A stretch of DNA of 64,000 nt from Collinsella sp. (GCA_019425015.1 JAHYYJ010000006.1:82189-146188), one strand, 5' to 3'; numbered from the stretch's first letter, positions 7,554-16,573 are shown. The notes: generated from the sequence alone by a model not told the origin. Made by a program: numbers and translations.

Positions 7554-9638
7554 ATGGATACTACCGATAGCGCCTATGGCGACAAACTCATCCGTCTCGA
7601 TACGTTCGATACCGCCGTGGCAGTCGACCCCAGTGCCGAGGACGACGCCAAACGCCGGTTTATGACGCTTATTCTTCAGACGGCATACCGCGACAGCGGC
7701 AATATCGGACATGTGCTTCGCGCGACCAACACAAGCGGCGAGGTTTTTGCCGTCAAACTACTCAAGGACAACGCCATCCTTTCCGGCCAAGCCCCCGACC
7801 GCTCCGCCGAGCAATCGGCCGCGCACCTGGCCAACACCGCCGCACTGTTCGAGGAGTACCGTCATCTGTGTACCGTCTCGCACCTGCGCGGATTTCCGCG
7901 CGTCTATGGCTACGGATCGTGCGAGGACGACCCGCTTATCCTCATGGAGTGGGTCGAGGGCACCTCGCTCAAACAGGCGCTGCCCTTGCTTCCGCACGAC
8001 GCCTCGGGCGGGCTGACCACCCAGATGGTCGCCGCCGTCGGAAACGCCGTGCTTCGCGCGCTCTTGATGACCCAAGGCCTTGTGAATCCGGTCGTCCATC
8101 GCGACCTGTCGCCTGCCAATATCATGTTCCGCACCACCAGCCGAACGCTCGAGCAGCAGATTGCCGATTGCTCCTTTGACCCCTGTCTCATCGACATGGG
8201 CTCCGCGACCATGGCCCTCGGCGACGACACGATCACCCGGCGCGCCGACATCTGGCGCTTTGCCACGCCCGCATACGCCGCGCCCGAAATGCTCACGCAG
8301 GATATCGAAGGCATCGCGGCCCTTCGCCGCTCGCCCGCGATCGACGTCTATGCGCTTTCGAGCATTCTGTACCAGCTCTACAGCGGTCGCAAACCGTTCG
8401 ATGTCGAGTCGACGGGTGCCGCGGCGACCGGCTCGTTCTACCTCATAAAGACCAAGACCAAACCGGCGCCGCTCGAGCCGCGCTGCGAGGGCGACAAAGC
8501 GCTTGTCCAGATCATCATGAAAGGCATCTCGGTCGAACAGGGCGATCGCCCTACCGAGCAGCAGATGCTCGAGGTGCTCTCGACATACCTCCCCGCTGCA
8601 GAATCTGAGGACCACGAGGGTGCAGGAGACGAGGCCGCAATTGATGTCGATTCTGGCACGCACCTTAAGGTCGACGTCGCCGGCGAGCGCGCGCGAGAGA
8701 TTTTGGAGCAGGCCCGGCACGACGTCATGACACGCCGTCGCTTTGTCATCGGCGGCGTCGTTGCAGCCGTTGCGGGGCTCGGCGTTATCGGGGCGGCAAC
8801 CCATGGCTTTGGCATCCCCGACTACCTGGACGGCATCCGCGGTTCGCTTGACGACTACACCTGGGCTCAGCTGCAGGAGATTTCGCTCAAGATTAAGGCC
8901 GCCGAGACCCGTAGCGAGGCACACGAGATTGCCAAGCGCTACCACCTGCTCGACGTTGATGGGCATATCCCCTATCCGTGCACCAAGCGCGTGAAGCTCG
9001 CCAACGGGCTGGAGGTCGGCGCTCAGCTTGTGGGCATCCGCCACGATGAGCTTCTGGACGGGACGGGCAAGGCCGGGCTGACGTTTATGTTCGACGCGGG
9101 TATTGCCGAGCGCGATGCTGCGACTGAACCGCCGAGCGCCGGCTGGGCAGATTGCGAGCTGCGGGAATGGCTCGACGGCGACGGCCTTAAGCTGCTGCCC
9201 AACGAGTTGCGCGCGCTCATTAAAGGGGTCAAGAAGGTCTCGAACAATGTGGGCGCCGCCAACAGTGCATCGTGTCTGAGCGAGTTGCCCGCAACCCTTT
9301 GGCTGCCCGCCATGGTCGAGCTGTGCGGTACGCAACCGCCCGATTCGTTTGCCGAGGGCTATCACTACCTGGCAGACATCTACAACGGCGAGGGCAAGGA
9401 GTATCAGCTCTTCCGCGAGCTCAAGGTGAGCCCGTATTCCACGAACGAGACGATGGTCCGCCAGTGGAAGGGCAAGGACACCTGCTGGTGGGAACGAACG
9501 GTGAGTCCCGACACATCGGAGAGCGAAGGCACGCTCTATATGAACCGTGTGGGCTACGACGGCGACGTCTTTACGTACGCAACGCCTGCGGAAAAGCCAA
9601 GCAAGCGAACCTGCGTGATCCCCGGGTTCTGCATCTAG
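7554..9638 (+). CDS. Membrane Ser/Thr protein kinase with C-terminal DUF6273-like domain
   Basis: 694 residues. The kinase domain (about 40-325) has the ATP lysine in FAVKLLKD, the catalytic loop HRDLSPANIMF (182-192), IDMGSA in place of the usual DFG motif, and AAPEM. A linker and a single membrane segment (FVIGGVVAAVAGLGVIGAA, about 395-415) lead to an outer domain (about 455-694) that resembles DUF6273: LANGLEVGAQLV, WADCELREWLDG, LWLPAMVEL, WWERTVS. Such domains are linked to surface sensing or display, function unknown. Start at ATG 7554 with AAAGGAA. The FHA gene just upstream suggests a kinase/reader pair. Substrates unknown. Confidence 0.87.
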   Translation: MDTTDSAYGDKLIRLDTFDTAVAVDPSAEDDAKRRFMTLILQTAYRDSGNIGHVLRATNTSGEVFAVKLLKDNAILSGQAPDRSAEQSAAHLANTAALFEEYRHLCTVSHLRGFPRVYGYGSCEDDPLILMEWVEGTSLKQALPLLPHDASGGLTTQMVAAVGNAVLRALLMTQGLVNPVVHRDLSPANIMFRTTSRTLEQQIADCSFDPCLIDMGSATMALGDDTITRRADIWRFATPAYAAPEMLTQDIEGIAALRRSPAIDVYALSSILYQLYSGRKPFDVESTGAAATGSFYLIKTKTKPAPLEPRCEGDKALVQIIMKGISVEQGDRPTEQQMLEVLSTYLPAAESEDHEGAGDEAAIDVDSGTHLKVDVAGERAREILEQARHDVMTRRRFVIGGVVAAVAGLGVIGAATHGFGIPDYLDGIRGSLDDYTWAQLQEISLKIKAAETRSEAHEIAKRYHLLDVDGHIPYPCTKRVKLANGLEVGAQLVGIRHDELLDGTGKAGLTFMFDAGIAERDAATEPPSAGWADCELREWLDGDGLKLLPNELRALIKGVKKVSNNVGAANSASCLSELPATLWLPAMVELCGTQPPDSFAEGYHYLADIYNGEGKEYQLFRELKVSPYSTNETMVRQWKGKDTCWWERTVSPDTSESEGTLYMNRVGYDGDVFTYATPAEKPSKRTCVIPGFCI

Positions 9639-9680
9639 GGAGCGGGCGTCTTGCCGTGACGGGACCCCTCCCCGGCAATT

Positions 9681-9737
9681 GTCTAGATCTGTAACACCAG
9701 CTCGGCAGATACAGGTCTAGATGTTACGGAACGAGAC
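9681..9737. repeat. Palindromic repeat family A, copy 2 (diverged)
   Basis: Left arm GTCTAGATCTGTAACA (9681-9696), right arm TGTTACGGAACGAGAC (9722-9737). Two mismatches and one G-T pair. It starts 43 bases after the kinase stop. Confidence 0.75.
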
Positions 9738-9759
9738 AAAACCCCAACCCCGCGAGACA

Positions 9760-9820
9760 TCATCTCAATCTGTAACAGTAAGGGGTCAAAAAACTCTCTA
9801 GATGTTACAGATTGAGATGA
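9760..9820. repeat. Palindromic repeat family A, copy 3 (perfect 18-bp arms)
   Basis: TCATCTCAATCTGTAACA (9760-9777) is a perfect inverse of 9803-9820. This copy carries the CA/TG version of the variable pair, matched on both arms. Confidence 0.9.
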
Positions 9821-9891
9821 TTGGTTAGGACGGCCACCGATTGAGCAGCCGCCCTCATCTGTAATGAAAAGTCATACATTCCAACCATTAC

Positions 9892-9922
9892 TGGACACCC
9901 CCAGGGGGTATGGGTGTATAGT
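9892..9922 (+). promoter_or_regulatory. copA promoter with CsoR operator
   Basis: -35-like TGGACA (9892-9897) and -10-like TATAGT (9917-9922), 19 bases apart. Between them lies ACACCCCCAGGGGGTAT (9895-9911), a G/C palindrome of the CsoR type (TACCCCnnGGGGTA family). A copper-sensing CsoR is encoded at the end of the same operon, so copper-free CsoR probably blocks this promoter. Confidence 0.8.
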
Positions 9923-9969
9923 ATCAGCAGGTTAACAATTCCAACAGCGAACCACAGAAAGGAGAAGCC

Positions 9970-12309
9970 ATGGCTCAAGATAAGTTCGACGTGGGCGGCA
10001 TGACATGCGCCGCTTGCCAGGCGCACGTGGACCGTGCCGTGAGCAAGCTCGATGGCGTCGAGAGCGTCGCGGTCAATCTGCTCGCCGGCTCCATGATGGT
10101 CGACTATGACCCCGCGCAGGTCACCCCCGACGACATCTGCACCGCCGTCGATCGTGCTGGCTACTCGGCCTCACCCGTCAGCACGGGCACCGACGCCGCC
10201 CAAAGCGGCAGTACGCAAGCCGGGTCCGGCGCCGCCCATATGGAGTCGCCCACCAAAAAACTGGAGGCCGCCGCCTCTGCCATGCGCACTCGTCTCATCG
10301 TCTCGATCGTATTCCTCATCCCACTGTTCTACATAGGCATGGGGCACATGCTTGGCTGGCCGCTGCCCGGCATTTTCACCGACCATACCCACAGCATGAC
10401 GCTCGCCCTCACCGAGCTCGTCCTGCTTATCCCCATCGTCTATGTCAACGACGCGTACTTTATCAACGGGTTTAAATCGCTCGCGCACGGCGCGCCCACC
10501 ATGGACGCCCTTATTGCCGTAGGCGCCACCGCTTCCGTCGCCTGGTCGTTCTATGCCATGTTTATCATGGCCGACCAGCTGGCCGCCGGGCAAATCCACG
10601 AGGCCATGATGACGGGCATGGACAACCTCTTTTTTGAGAGCGCGGGCACGATTCTGTCGCTCGTCACCGTGGGCAAATACCTCGAGACGCGCAGCAAGTC
10701 CAAGACCGGCGGCGCCATCGAGGCGCTCATCGACTTGGCGCCCAAGACCGCGACCGTCGTTGCCGATGACAGCACCGAGACCACGGTGAACGTCGACAGT
10801 ATCCTTCCCGGCCAGGTCCTGCGCGTGCGCCCCGGCGAGTCTATCCCCGTCGACGGCGTGGTACTCGAGGGCGCGTCGGCCGTGGACGAGAGTGCGCTCA
10901 CCGGCGAGTCCATCCCCGTGGAAAAGACCGCCGGCGACACCGTCAACGCCGCCACCGTCAACCGCACCGGTTCGTTTACCTTCCGTGCCACACGCGTGGG
11001 CGCCGACACGTCGCTTGCCAAAATCATCCAGCTCGTCGAGGACGCCAACGCCACCAAGGCGCCCATCGCCCGCCTGGCCGACAAGGTCGCCGGCGTGTTT
11101 GTGCCCGTGGTGTTCGTGATCTCGGCCGTGACCTTTGCGGTATGGATGGCGCTGACCGGCAGCATAAACGAGGCGCTCACCTCCGCCGTGGCCGTGTTGG
11201 TGATCAGCTGCCCGTGCGCACTCGGCCTGGCCACGCCCGTCGCCATTATGGTGGGCACCGGCAAGGGCGCCGAGATGGGCATTCTGTTTAAGAGCGCCGA
11301 GGCGCTGGAGAATCTGCGCAACGTGGGCGCCGTGGTGCTCGATAAGACCGGCACCGTCACCCGCGGCAAGCCGGCCGTGACCGACATTGTGGTTGCCGTG
11401 CGCGCCGACGGCTCGCCCGCCATGAGCGAAAAGTCGCTGCTCAAGCTGGCCGCCGCGTTGGAGCGCTCGAGCGAGCACCCGCTGGCCGAGGCGATTATGG
11501 CCGAGTGCGAGGCACGCGGAATTGTCGCGCGCATGGTCGAGGACTTTGCCGCCGTGCCCGGTCGTGGCGTAACGGCGCGCGAGGGGCAGAATGTCATCGC
11601 CGCCGGCAACGTACGCCTGATGAACGAGTTGGGCGTTACCGTGCCCGCGGGTCTTACCGAGCAATTTGCCGCCGAGGGCAAAACACCGCTGTTCTTTGCC
11701 AAGAACGACGAGCTTGTCGGCACCATCGCCGTGGCTGACGAGGTCAAAGAGACGAGCGCCGGGGCCATCGCCGCGCTCCGCAAGCTCGGCGTCGACGTGC
11801 GCATGCTCACCGGCGACAACCGCGTGACGGCCGAGGCTATCGCCCGCCGCGTGGGACTCACCAGCGAACAGGTCATCGCCGACGTCCTCCCCGCCGACAA
11901 GGAACGCCACGTGCGCGAACTGCAGGATGCGGGCGGCAAGGTCGCCATGGTGGGCGACGGCATCAACGACTCCCCCGCCCTGGCGCGCGCCGACGTGGGC
12001 CTTGCGATCGGCACCGGCGCCGACATCGCCAAGGAGGGCGCCGACGTGGTACTCATGCGCAGCGACCTCATGGATGTTGCGCGCGCCATCGAGCTTTCGC
12101 GCGCCACGATCCGCAACATCAAGCAGGACCTGTTCTGGGCGCTGTTCTACAACGGCATCGGCATTCCGCTGGCGGCAGGCGTGTTCTTCCCCCTCACCGG
12201 TTGGCAGCTCTCGCCGATGTTCGGCGCCGCGGCCATGAGCCTGTCGAGCGTATGCGTCGTAAGCAATGCGCTGCGCCTACGAACCTTTAAGCCTAAAGTG
12301 GCAAAATAG
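9970..12309 (+). CDS. copA: Copper-exporting P1B-type ATPase CopA
   Basis: 779 residues. One N-terminal heavy-metal domain with GGMTCAACQ (C13, C16); a short linker; eight membrane segments expected; the membrane metal site CPC at 414-416 (SCPCALGLATP); phosphorylated Asp458 in DKTGT; SEHPLAEAI in the ATP-binding domain; GDGINDSPAL hinge; and the final segments YNGIGIPLAAG and MSLSSVCVVSN, typical of Cu(I) pumps. It exports Cu(I) from the cytoplasm. First gene of copA-copZ-csoR, with a strong ribosome site (AAAGGAGAAGCC). Regulated by the CsoR operator upstream. Confidence 0.96.
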   Translation: MAQDKFDVGGMTCAACQAHVDRAVSKLDGVESVAVNLLAGSMMVDYDPAQVTPDDICTAVDRAGYSASPVSTGTDAAQSGSTQAGSGAAHMESPTKKLEAAASAMRTRLIVSIVFLIPLFYIGMGHMLGWPLPGIFTDHTHSMTLALTELVLLIPIVYVNDAYFINGFKSLAHGAPTMDALIAVGATASVAWSFYAMFIMADQLAAGQIHEAMMTGMDNLFFESAGTILSLVTVGKYLETRSKSKTGGAIEALIDLAPKTATVVADDSTETTVNVDSILPGQVLRVRPGESIPVDGVVLEGASAVDESALTGESIPVEKTAGDTVNAATVNRTGSFTFRATRVGADTSLAKIIQLVEDANATKAPIARLADKVAGVFVPVVFVISAVTFAVWMALTGSINEALTSAVAVLVISCPCALGLATPVAIMVGTGKGAEMGILFKSAEALENLRNVGAVVLDKTGTVTRGKPAVTDIVVAVRADGSPAMSEKSLLKLAAALERSSEHPLAEAIMAECEARGIVARMVEDFAAVPGRGVTAREGQNVIAAGNVRLMNELGVTVPAGLTEQFAAEGKTPLFFAKNDELVGTIAVADEVKETSAGAIAALRKLGVDVRMLTGDNRVTAEAIARRVGLTSEQVIADVLPADKERHVRELQDAGGKVAMVGDGINDSPALARADVGLAIGTGADIAKEGADVVLMRSDLMDVARAIELSRATIRNIKQDLFWALFYNGIGIPLAAGVFFPLTGWQLSPMFGAAAMSLSSVCVVSNALRLRTFKPKVAK

Positions 12310-12338
12310 GTTCACCCTTAAGTCCATTTAGAACGGGT

Positions 12339-12430
12339 TTTCCAGGTGCCCGAGATTGACCTGAAAGAGGAGCGACGCGTACTTTGGTACGCGAGCGACG
12401 GCTTGAAGGCCAAGGTCGGGTGCCTGGGAA
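12339..12430 (+). promoter_or_regulatory. Structured RNA element between copA and copZ
   Basis: A 15-pair helix joins 12339-12353 (TTTCCAGGTGCCCGA) to 12416-12430 (TCGGGTGCCTGGGAA) with three G-U pairs that work only in plus-strand RNA. Inside are a 7-bp hairpin CGCGTAC-TTTG-GTACGCG (12376-12393) and CTTG/CAAG (12402-12414). It ends 14 bases before the copZ ribosome site. No U-tract follows, so it is not an ordinary terminator; it could be a processing site, stabiliser or regulatory leader. Confidence 0.6.
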
Positions 12431-12456
12431 AGCCGACACAACAGAGAGGAATACCG

Positions 12457-12678
12457 ATGCGATACACAATCAAGACTTCCGGCCTCATGTGCGGCCACTG
12501 CGACGCCACCGTCGAGACGGCGTTGCTCAACGTTGCCGGCGTGACCGACGCCGACGCCGATCACGAGACCCAGACCGTCCAGGTTGAGTGCGCCGACACC
12601 GTGACCGCCGAGCAGCTCGCTGCCGCCGTCGAGGGCGCCGGCGAGAAGTTCCACGCCCTGTCCGTGACCGCCGCGTAG
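12457..12678 (+). CDS. copZ: Copper chaperone CopZ (heavy-metal-associated domain)
   Basis: 73-residue HMA protein: MRYTIKTSGLMCGHC puts the metal-binding pair at C12 and C15, followed by the usual beta-alpha-beta repeat. It carries Cu(I) in the cytoplasm to CopA. Start at ATG 12457 after AGAGAGGA; the reading frame is open further upstream through the structured element, but no ribosome site serves it. Middle gene of the copper operon. The metal loop reads LMCGHC rather than the commoner MxCxHC with Met two before Cys; the family call is still firm. Confidence 0.92.
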   Translation: MRYTIKTSGLMCGHCDATVETALLNVAGVTDADADHETQTVQVECADTVTAEQLAAAVEGAGEKFHALSVTAA

Positions 12679-12726
12679 CAGCTACCAGAAGCATTCGACC
12701 CCATCGACCAGAAACGAGGACCCGCC

Positions 12727-12999
12727 ATGATGGCAGACCACAAATCGGTGACCCGCATGCTCAAGACGGCACGCGGCCAGATCGACGGCATCTTGCGGAT
12801 GGTCGATGAGGACCGCTACTGCGTCGATATTTCCACGCAGCTCATGGCAACGCAGGCGCTCATTGCGCGCATCAACGCCGACGTGCTCAAGGCGCATATC
12901 GAGGGCTGCGTGACTTCGGCAATCGAATCGGGCGACGAAGACCTCAAGGCCGCCAAGCTCGCCGAGATCGAACGCGTCGTCGACAAGCTCTCCAAGTAA
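12727..12999 (+). CDS. csoR: Copper-sensing repressor CsoR
   Basis: 90-residue all-helical protein of the CsoR/RcnR/FrmR family. Candidate Cu(I) ligands C32, H57 and C61 (YCVDIS; HIEGCV) match the C-H-C pattern of true CsoR proteins, which release DNA when they bind copper. It is the last gene of the copper operon and should control the operator at 9895-9911. Ribosome site GAGGACCCGCC precedes ATG 12727; a second ATG follows at once. Confidence 0.93.
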   Translation: MMADHKSVTRMLKTARGQIDGILRMVDEDRYCVDISTQLMATQALIARINADVLKAHIEGCVTSAIESGDEDLKAAKLAEIERVVDKLSK

Positions 13000-13005
13000 T
13001 TGGGG

Positions 13006-13092
13006 CATTGGGGACGGACTGCTTTGCACCTTCTTGGTGCATCGGGGACAGGTATGTTTGCACCACCTTGGTGCAGATTGACCTGTCCCCCT
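13006..13092. repeat. Palindromic repeat family C, copy 2 (one full, one partial unit)
   Basis: GGGGACAGGT (13044-13053) pairs with ACCTGTCCCC (13081-13090), inner TGCACCA/TGGTGCA (13059-13075). A partial unit, TGGGGACGG then GCACC/GGTGC, precedes it from 13008. Confidence 0.8.
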
Positions 13093-13145
13093 TGCTCTAA
13101 ATCGGGTATAAAGGCGTGCAGCATATCGAACGAAAGGCAATTTGC

Positions 13146-13619
13146 ATGAATGACTTTATTAAGGGCCGCAATGGCGCCGATGAGCTCACCATCGTTATGG
13201 GCTTTGTCGGCATCGTCATCGCGATGATCGGATCGATAGCCCATATCCAGTGGCTCAGCTGGATTGCCATCGCCGTAATCGTGATTGGCGTGCTGCGCGG
13301 CCTGTCCAAAAACATCGATGCACGTCGCAAGGAAAACGCGGCCTTTGTCGCCGCGACCGCTAACGTCCCCGGCCTGGGCAAGTTCGTAGCGAGCTTGGGT
13401 AGCGGCACCGCGGCTGCCAACGCCTCGCGCACGGCCGGTACCAGCAAGGAAGACTTTGAGCGTGCCAAGCGCACGGCCAAGAAGATGTGGAAGGGTCGCA
13501 AGACCACAGCATACCTCAAGTGCCCCAACTGCGGCCAGATGCTCTCCGTCCCCAAGGGCAAAGGCAAGATCCGCGTCACCTGCCCCAAGTGCCACGCCAA
13601 GATGGAAACCCGCTCCTAG
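13146..13619 (+). CDS. Two-TM protein with C-terminal zinc ribbon
   Basis: 157 residues. Two hydrophobic segments (about 16-32 and 36-53: ELTIVMGFVGIVIAMIG and WLSWIAIAVIVIGVL) form a hairpin, followed by a basic linker and a C-terminal zinc ribbon (CPNCGQMLSVP...VTCPKCHAKM). The same layout is frequent in Coriobacteria and Clostridia, where its role is not established. Start at ATG 13146 after GAAAGG; single gene closed by a strong bidirectional terminator. No functional claim beyond a membrane-anchored zinc-binding protein. Confidence 0.75.
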   Translation: MNDFIKGRNGADELTIVMGFVGIVIAMIGSIAHIQWLSWIAIAVIVIGVLRGLSKNIDARRKENAAFVAATANVPGLGKFVASLGSGTAAANASRTAGTSKEDFERAKRTAKKMWKGRKTTAYLKCPNCGQMLSVPKGKGKIRVTCPKCHAKMETRS

Positions 13620-13681
13620 CGCCCGCACGCGGGACAAATTAATCAGGTTTGTTTGTCCCAAATCTTAAGTATTTGTTCGAT

Positions 13682-13720
13682 AAAAAAGCCGAGGCCTCGT
13701 GTTGAGACCTCGGCTTTTTG
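13682..13720. terminator. Bidirectional intrinsic terminator
   Basis: AAAAAAGCCGAGGCCTC... pairs with GACCTCGGCTTTTT. A-run and T-run flank a 9-bp GC stem, so it serves both the zinc-ribbon gene and the converging amidohydrolase gene. Confidence 0.9.
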
Positions 13721-13752
13721 CATGCGGCAACGGAGCTGCCCCTTTGTCACAT

Positions 13753-15123
13753 CTACGCCACACCGTCGCGGGCGAGCTCCTCAGTCAGCGCTTCGGCAGG
13801 CATGGCCATAATCGCGTCGAGCTCGGCGTCCACCTCGGGAATACGCTTCACCTTGAGCTTGCGTACCAGATCACCGCGACACATCACATGCATCGGCTCA
13901 CGCAGAGCGCACAGGTCATCGAGCGGATTCTTGCGCGTCACCAGGATATCGGCGGCCTTGCCGCACTCGATCGTACCGGTCTCGCCGCCCAGCCCCAGCA
14001 GCTCGGCGTTGACTTGCGTAGCCGTATGCAGCGCGAAGGCGTTGCTCACACCCACGTACTTGGCAAAATAGGCAACCTCACGCCACATGTCGTACTGCGT
14101 CACGAACGGGCAGCTTGAGTCCGTGCCCAGGCCCACCTTAATGCCAGCTTCCAGTGCGGCACGGGCGCTCTCGATGATGCCCGAGCACACGATGTCGCCG
14201 TTCTTCTTTTGTGTATCGGTCGAATGGGTCTTTTCCGGGTCGAGCAACACAAACGGCAGCGCCGGGCTGATCGTGCAGGTCACGCTCGGCGCGCGTCCCT
14301 CGAGCTGTGTGCCCGCGGCGCCGCGATACAGCTCCAGGATCTCGGGCGTCATCGGGGCACCGTGCTCGATCGTGTCGACCCCGGCCTCAAGCGCGGCCTT
14401 CACGCCCTCGGTGCTCTCGACATGAGCCATAACCGGCAGGCCCACCTCGTGCGCCGCCTTGCACGCCGCCGCGGCAACATCAATCGGCATGCGCAGCACG
14501 CCCGGCTCGCCAACTTCGGTCGCGTCGAACACGCCACCCGTCACGAACAACTTGATGACGTCGGCACCACGAGCGTACAAGTCGCGCACCTGTTCGGCCG
14601 CCTCGTCGGGCGTATTGGCGACCTGCGCGAACAGCCCCGCGCCGTGGCCACCCGGCACTGTAACGCCCGTTCCCGGCGCTACCAGACGCAGACCCTGATA
14701 CTTGCCGGCATCGATAGCATCGCGCACGGCGATGTCGGCAAACAGCGGGTCACCCGCACCGCGCACCGTAGTCACGCCGCTTGCCAGCTGCTGTTGGGCG
14801 CTGCCTTTGAGGATGTGGCGAACGATGGCGCGGCCCACGGGATTGTCGAGCTTCTTCATCAGCGCGCCCGCATCACCCGCCGAGACCGGCTTGCCCGAAC
14901 CGCACAGATGCACGTGCATATTGATGAGGCCCGGCATGAGATACGCCCCTGCCAGGTCGATGACCTCGGCCCCCGCTGGAGCTTGGGCCACAGCGCTCGG
15001 TCCCATCCAGGTGATGATGCCACGCTCGACGACCACGGCCATATCGGGCTGCGGCTCCATATGCTCCGAACCATCCAGAACGGTCGCATTGATAAACAAT
15101 GTGGGACGATCGGCAGATGCCAT
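13753..15123 (-). CDS. Metal-dependent amidohydrolase family protein
   Basis: 456 residues. The N-terminal beta-sandwich leads into the TIM barrel with the metal motif NMHVHLCG (H70, H72), later MAHVES, TIEHGAP and the final aspartate in GLGTDSSCP; the C-terminal sandwich closes with GGETGTIECGKAADILV. These features fit the imidazolonepropionase/prolidase-like amidohydrolases that cleave cyclic amides or dipeptides. Substrate cannot be assigned. Start at ATG 15123 with GGGAGGAG. It stands alone; family-A hairpins lie between it and the upstream nuclease-like gene. Confidence 0.88.
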   Translation of the reverse strand: MASADRPTLFINATVLDGSEHMEPQPDMAVVVERGIITWMGPSAVAQAPAGAEVIDLAGAYLMPGLINMHVHLCGSGKPVSAGDAGALMKKLDNPVGRAIVRHILKGSAQQQLASGVTTVRGAGDPLFADIAVRDAIDAGKYQGLRLVAPGTGVTVPGGHGAGLFAQVANTPDEAAEQVRDLYARGADVIKLFVTGGVFDATEVGEPGVLRMPIDVAAAACKAAHEVGLPVMAHVESTEGVKAALEAGVDTIEHGAPMTPEILELYRGAAGTQLEGRAPSVTCTISPALPFVLLDPEKTHSTDTQKKNGDIVCSGIIESARAALEAGIKVGLGTDSSCPFVTQYDMWREVAYFAKYVGVSNAFALHTATQVNAELLGLGGETGTIECGKAADILVTRKNPLDDLCALREPMHVMCRGDLVRKLKVKRIPEVDAELDAIMAMPAEALTEELARDGVA

Positions 15124-15274
15124 ATCGAGCTCCTCCCTCACGATTAACTTGAACATTTGTCCATTATCACCTAGTCCCGCTGGATTGCTGCAGACGCATC
15201 GGTTAACGGAAGGAAGAGGGGATGTGGGGAGACGGAACACGTTGCAGTCCCACCCCAGCGACACCAGGGAAATA

Positions 15275-15329
15275 TCTCGATCTGTAACAGCTACAGGGTT
15301 ATTAGGCCCCTTGATGTTACAGATCGAGA
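15275..15329. repeat. Palindromic repeat family A, copy 4
   Basis: TCTCGATCTGTAACA (15275-15289) with TGTTACAGATCGAGA (15315-15329), perfect 15 bp; CG/CG version. Confidence 0.9.
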
Positions 15330-15352
15330 CATTCGGTCGACGTTTCACCGGC

Positions 15353-15413
15353 TTGTCTCGATCTGTAACAATTACGAGCTCAAACAGCCTCTAAACGTTA
15401 CAGATCGAGACAA
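15353..15413. repeat. Palindromic repeat family A, copy 5
   Basis: TTGTCTCGATCTGTAAC (15353-15369) with its perfect inverse at 15397-15413. Ends 6 bases from the stop codon of the nuclease-like gene. Confidence 0.9.
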
Positions 15414-15419
15414 AACCTC

Positions 15420-16490
15420 TCAGCGCCCATACCACTGGCATCTCCACTCCTCAGCCAATTCAACCTGCCGAGGAATACCCGCCAGCCTCATTTTCTCGAT
15501 CAGCTTCCCCGGATTCTTGAGCTCATCAAACGTAAACCGAAGCACCTTATGCCCGAGCATTGTCAGATGAGATTCCCGCTGACGCTCTGCCACGAATGGG
15601 TCAGCCGACTCCCGACCCTCGCCGCTCTGCAAGGTGTACTTCCCCTTTCCGTCGAGCTCGCCGATGACACACGTCCCGTCCTCGAGCCGCCAAAAATAGT
15701 CGACGCGAAACACCTGGCTCGGATCGAGCGGGTCGCGAAACTCCACCTGCAGCTCCGGAACCGGAAAGCCGTACGCAATAAAGAATGCTCGGAACCGAGA
15801 CTCGCCGCCGTTTTCAGACAGCCCGTCCGCATACGACGCAATCACCTGTGCCCTGCGATACCCTCGCCTGCCCTCGCAATCGGCGCGGAGGCGCTCGCAC
15901 AAATCCCCACGTGATACGCCTTTCGCCCGCAGTGCAGAATCGGCAATCGCCAACCCGTAGGAGAACGGTGCACGCAGTAGGCAATCCTCCACCGTGCGCC
16001 AAAACGACGTCACCTGCACGCCGTCGACTTGTTCAAGTGCGCCCGCCGCCTGCGGACGCAACAGCCGACATCCTGCACTCAGCGGCACCGAGCAACCTGT
16101 CTTAACAAGATATCGTGGCCCAAGCAGATCATTCGGCACCTCCAGACCCCACAAAAGTGCCGCGTCATAGCCCCAAAACGCCCAATCGGGATGAAACTCC
16201 GCAAGCCCTTTGATGGCCCGCAGCGCTCGCTCCGTCGGCGTCAGCGCATCCCAATCATGTTGAAAGCAGAACAAATACGGCTCGGGTTCCGCGATATCGT
16301 CGGTTCCAACATGACGCCGCAGCCACATGAGCTCGGCATTGTCATGCGTTGCGAGCAGCGCACCTTGCTCGGTCGCCTCCGTGAGTCGCGCGAGCATCCT
16401 ATTCCGCGCCAACGTGTTGCGAGTCGTATGCTTGTGCTTGAAAACGGTATTAGACACTTCCATCACCACCACATCGGACAAATGGACCAT
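15420..16490 (-). CDS. AbiEi-like / DUF559-type nuclease-like protein
   Basis: 356 residues. The N-terminal half looks like the winged-helix region of AbiEi-type proteins (WGYDAALLWGLE). The C-terminal third has the layout of DUF559/Vsr-type PD-(D/E)xK domains: VDYFWRLEDGTCVIGELDGKGKY supplies D, E-x-D and K, then AERQRESHLTMLGHKVLRFTFDEL. A DNA-processing or defence role is an inference. Start chosen at ATG 16490 with GGAGG 11 bases upstream; a TTG at 16514 would overlap the hairpin zone. The gene is bracketed by two family-A hairpins at its 3' end and three at its 5' end. Confidence 0.65.
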   Translation of the reverse strand: MVHLSDVVVMEVSNTVFKHKHTTRNTLARNRMLARLTEATEQGALLATHDNAELMWLRRHVGTDDIAEPEPYLFCFQHDWDALTPTERALRAIKGLAEFHPDWAFWGYDAALLWGLEVPNDLLGPRYLVKTGCSVPLSAGCRLLRPQAAGALEQVDGVQVTSFWRTVEDCLLRAPFSYGLAIADSALRAKGVSRGDLCERLRADCEGRRGYRRAQVIASYADGLSENGGESRFRAFFIAYGFPVPELQVEFRDPLDPSQVFRVDYFWRLEDGTCVIGELDGKGKYTLQSGEGRESADPFVAERQRESHLTMLGHKVLRFTFDELKNPGKLIEKMRLAGIPRQVELAEEWRCQWYGR

Positions 16491-16516
16491 CGTCACCGTT
16501 GCCTCCACCGACAAAC

Positions 16517-16573
16517 GTCTTGATCTGTAACAAGAAGAACGATTTTTGGACTGTAGATGTTACAGATTGAGAC
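16517..16573. repeat. Palindromic repeat family A, copy 6
   Basis: GTCTTGATCTGTAACA (16517-16532) with TGTTACAGATTGAGAC (16558-16573). The two differences from a perfect match are both G-U pairs in plus-strand RNA. Confidence 0.85.

Noticed and set aside
12346..12456. Longer N-terminus for CopZ
   Set aside because: The frame is open upstream, but the ribosome site is next to ATG 12457 and CopZ proteins start there; the upstream bases form an RNA structure.
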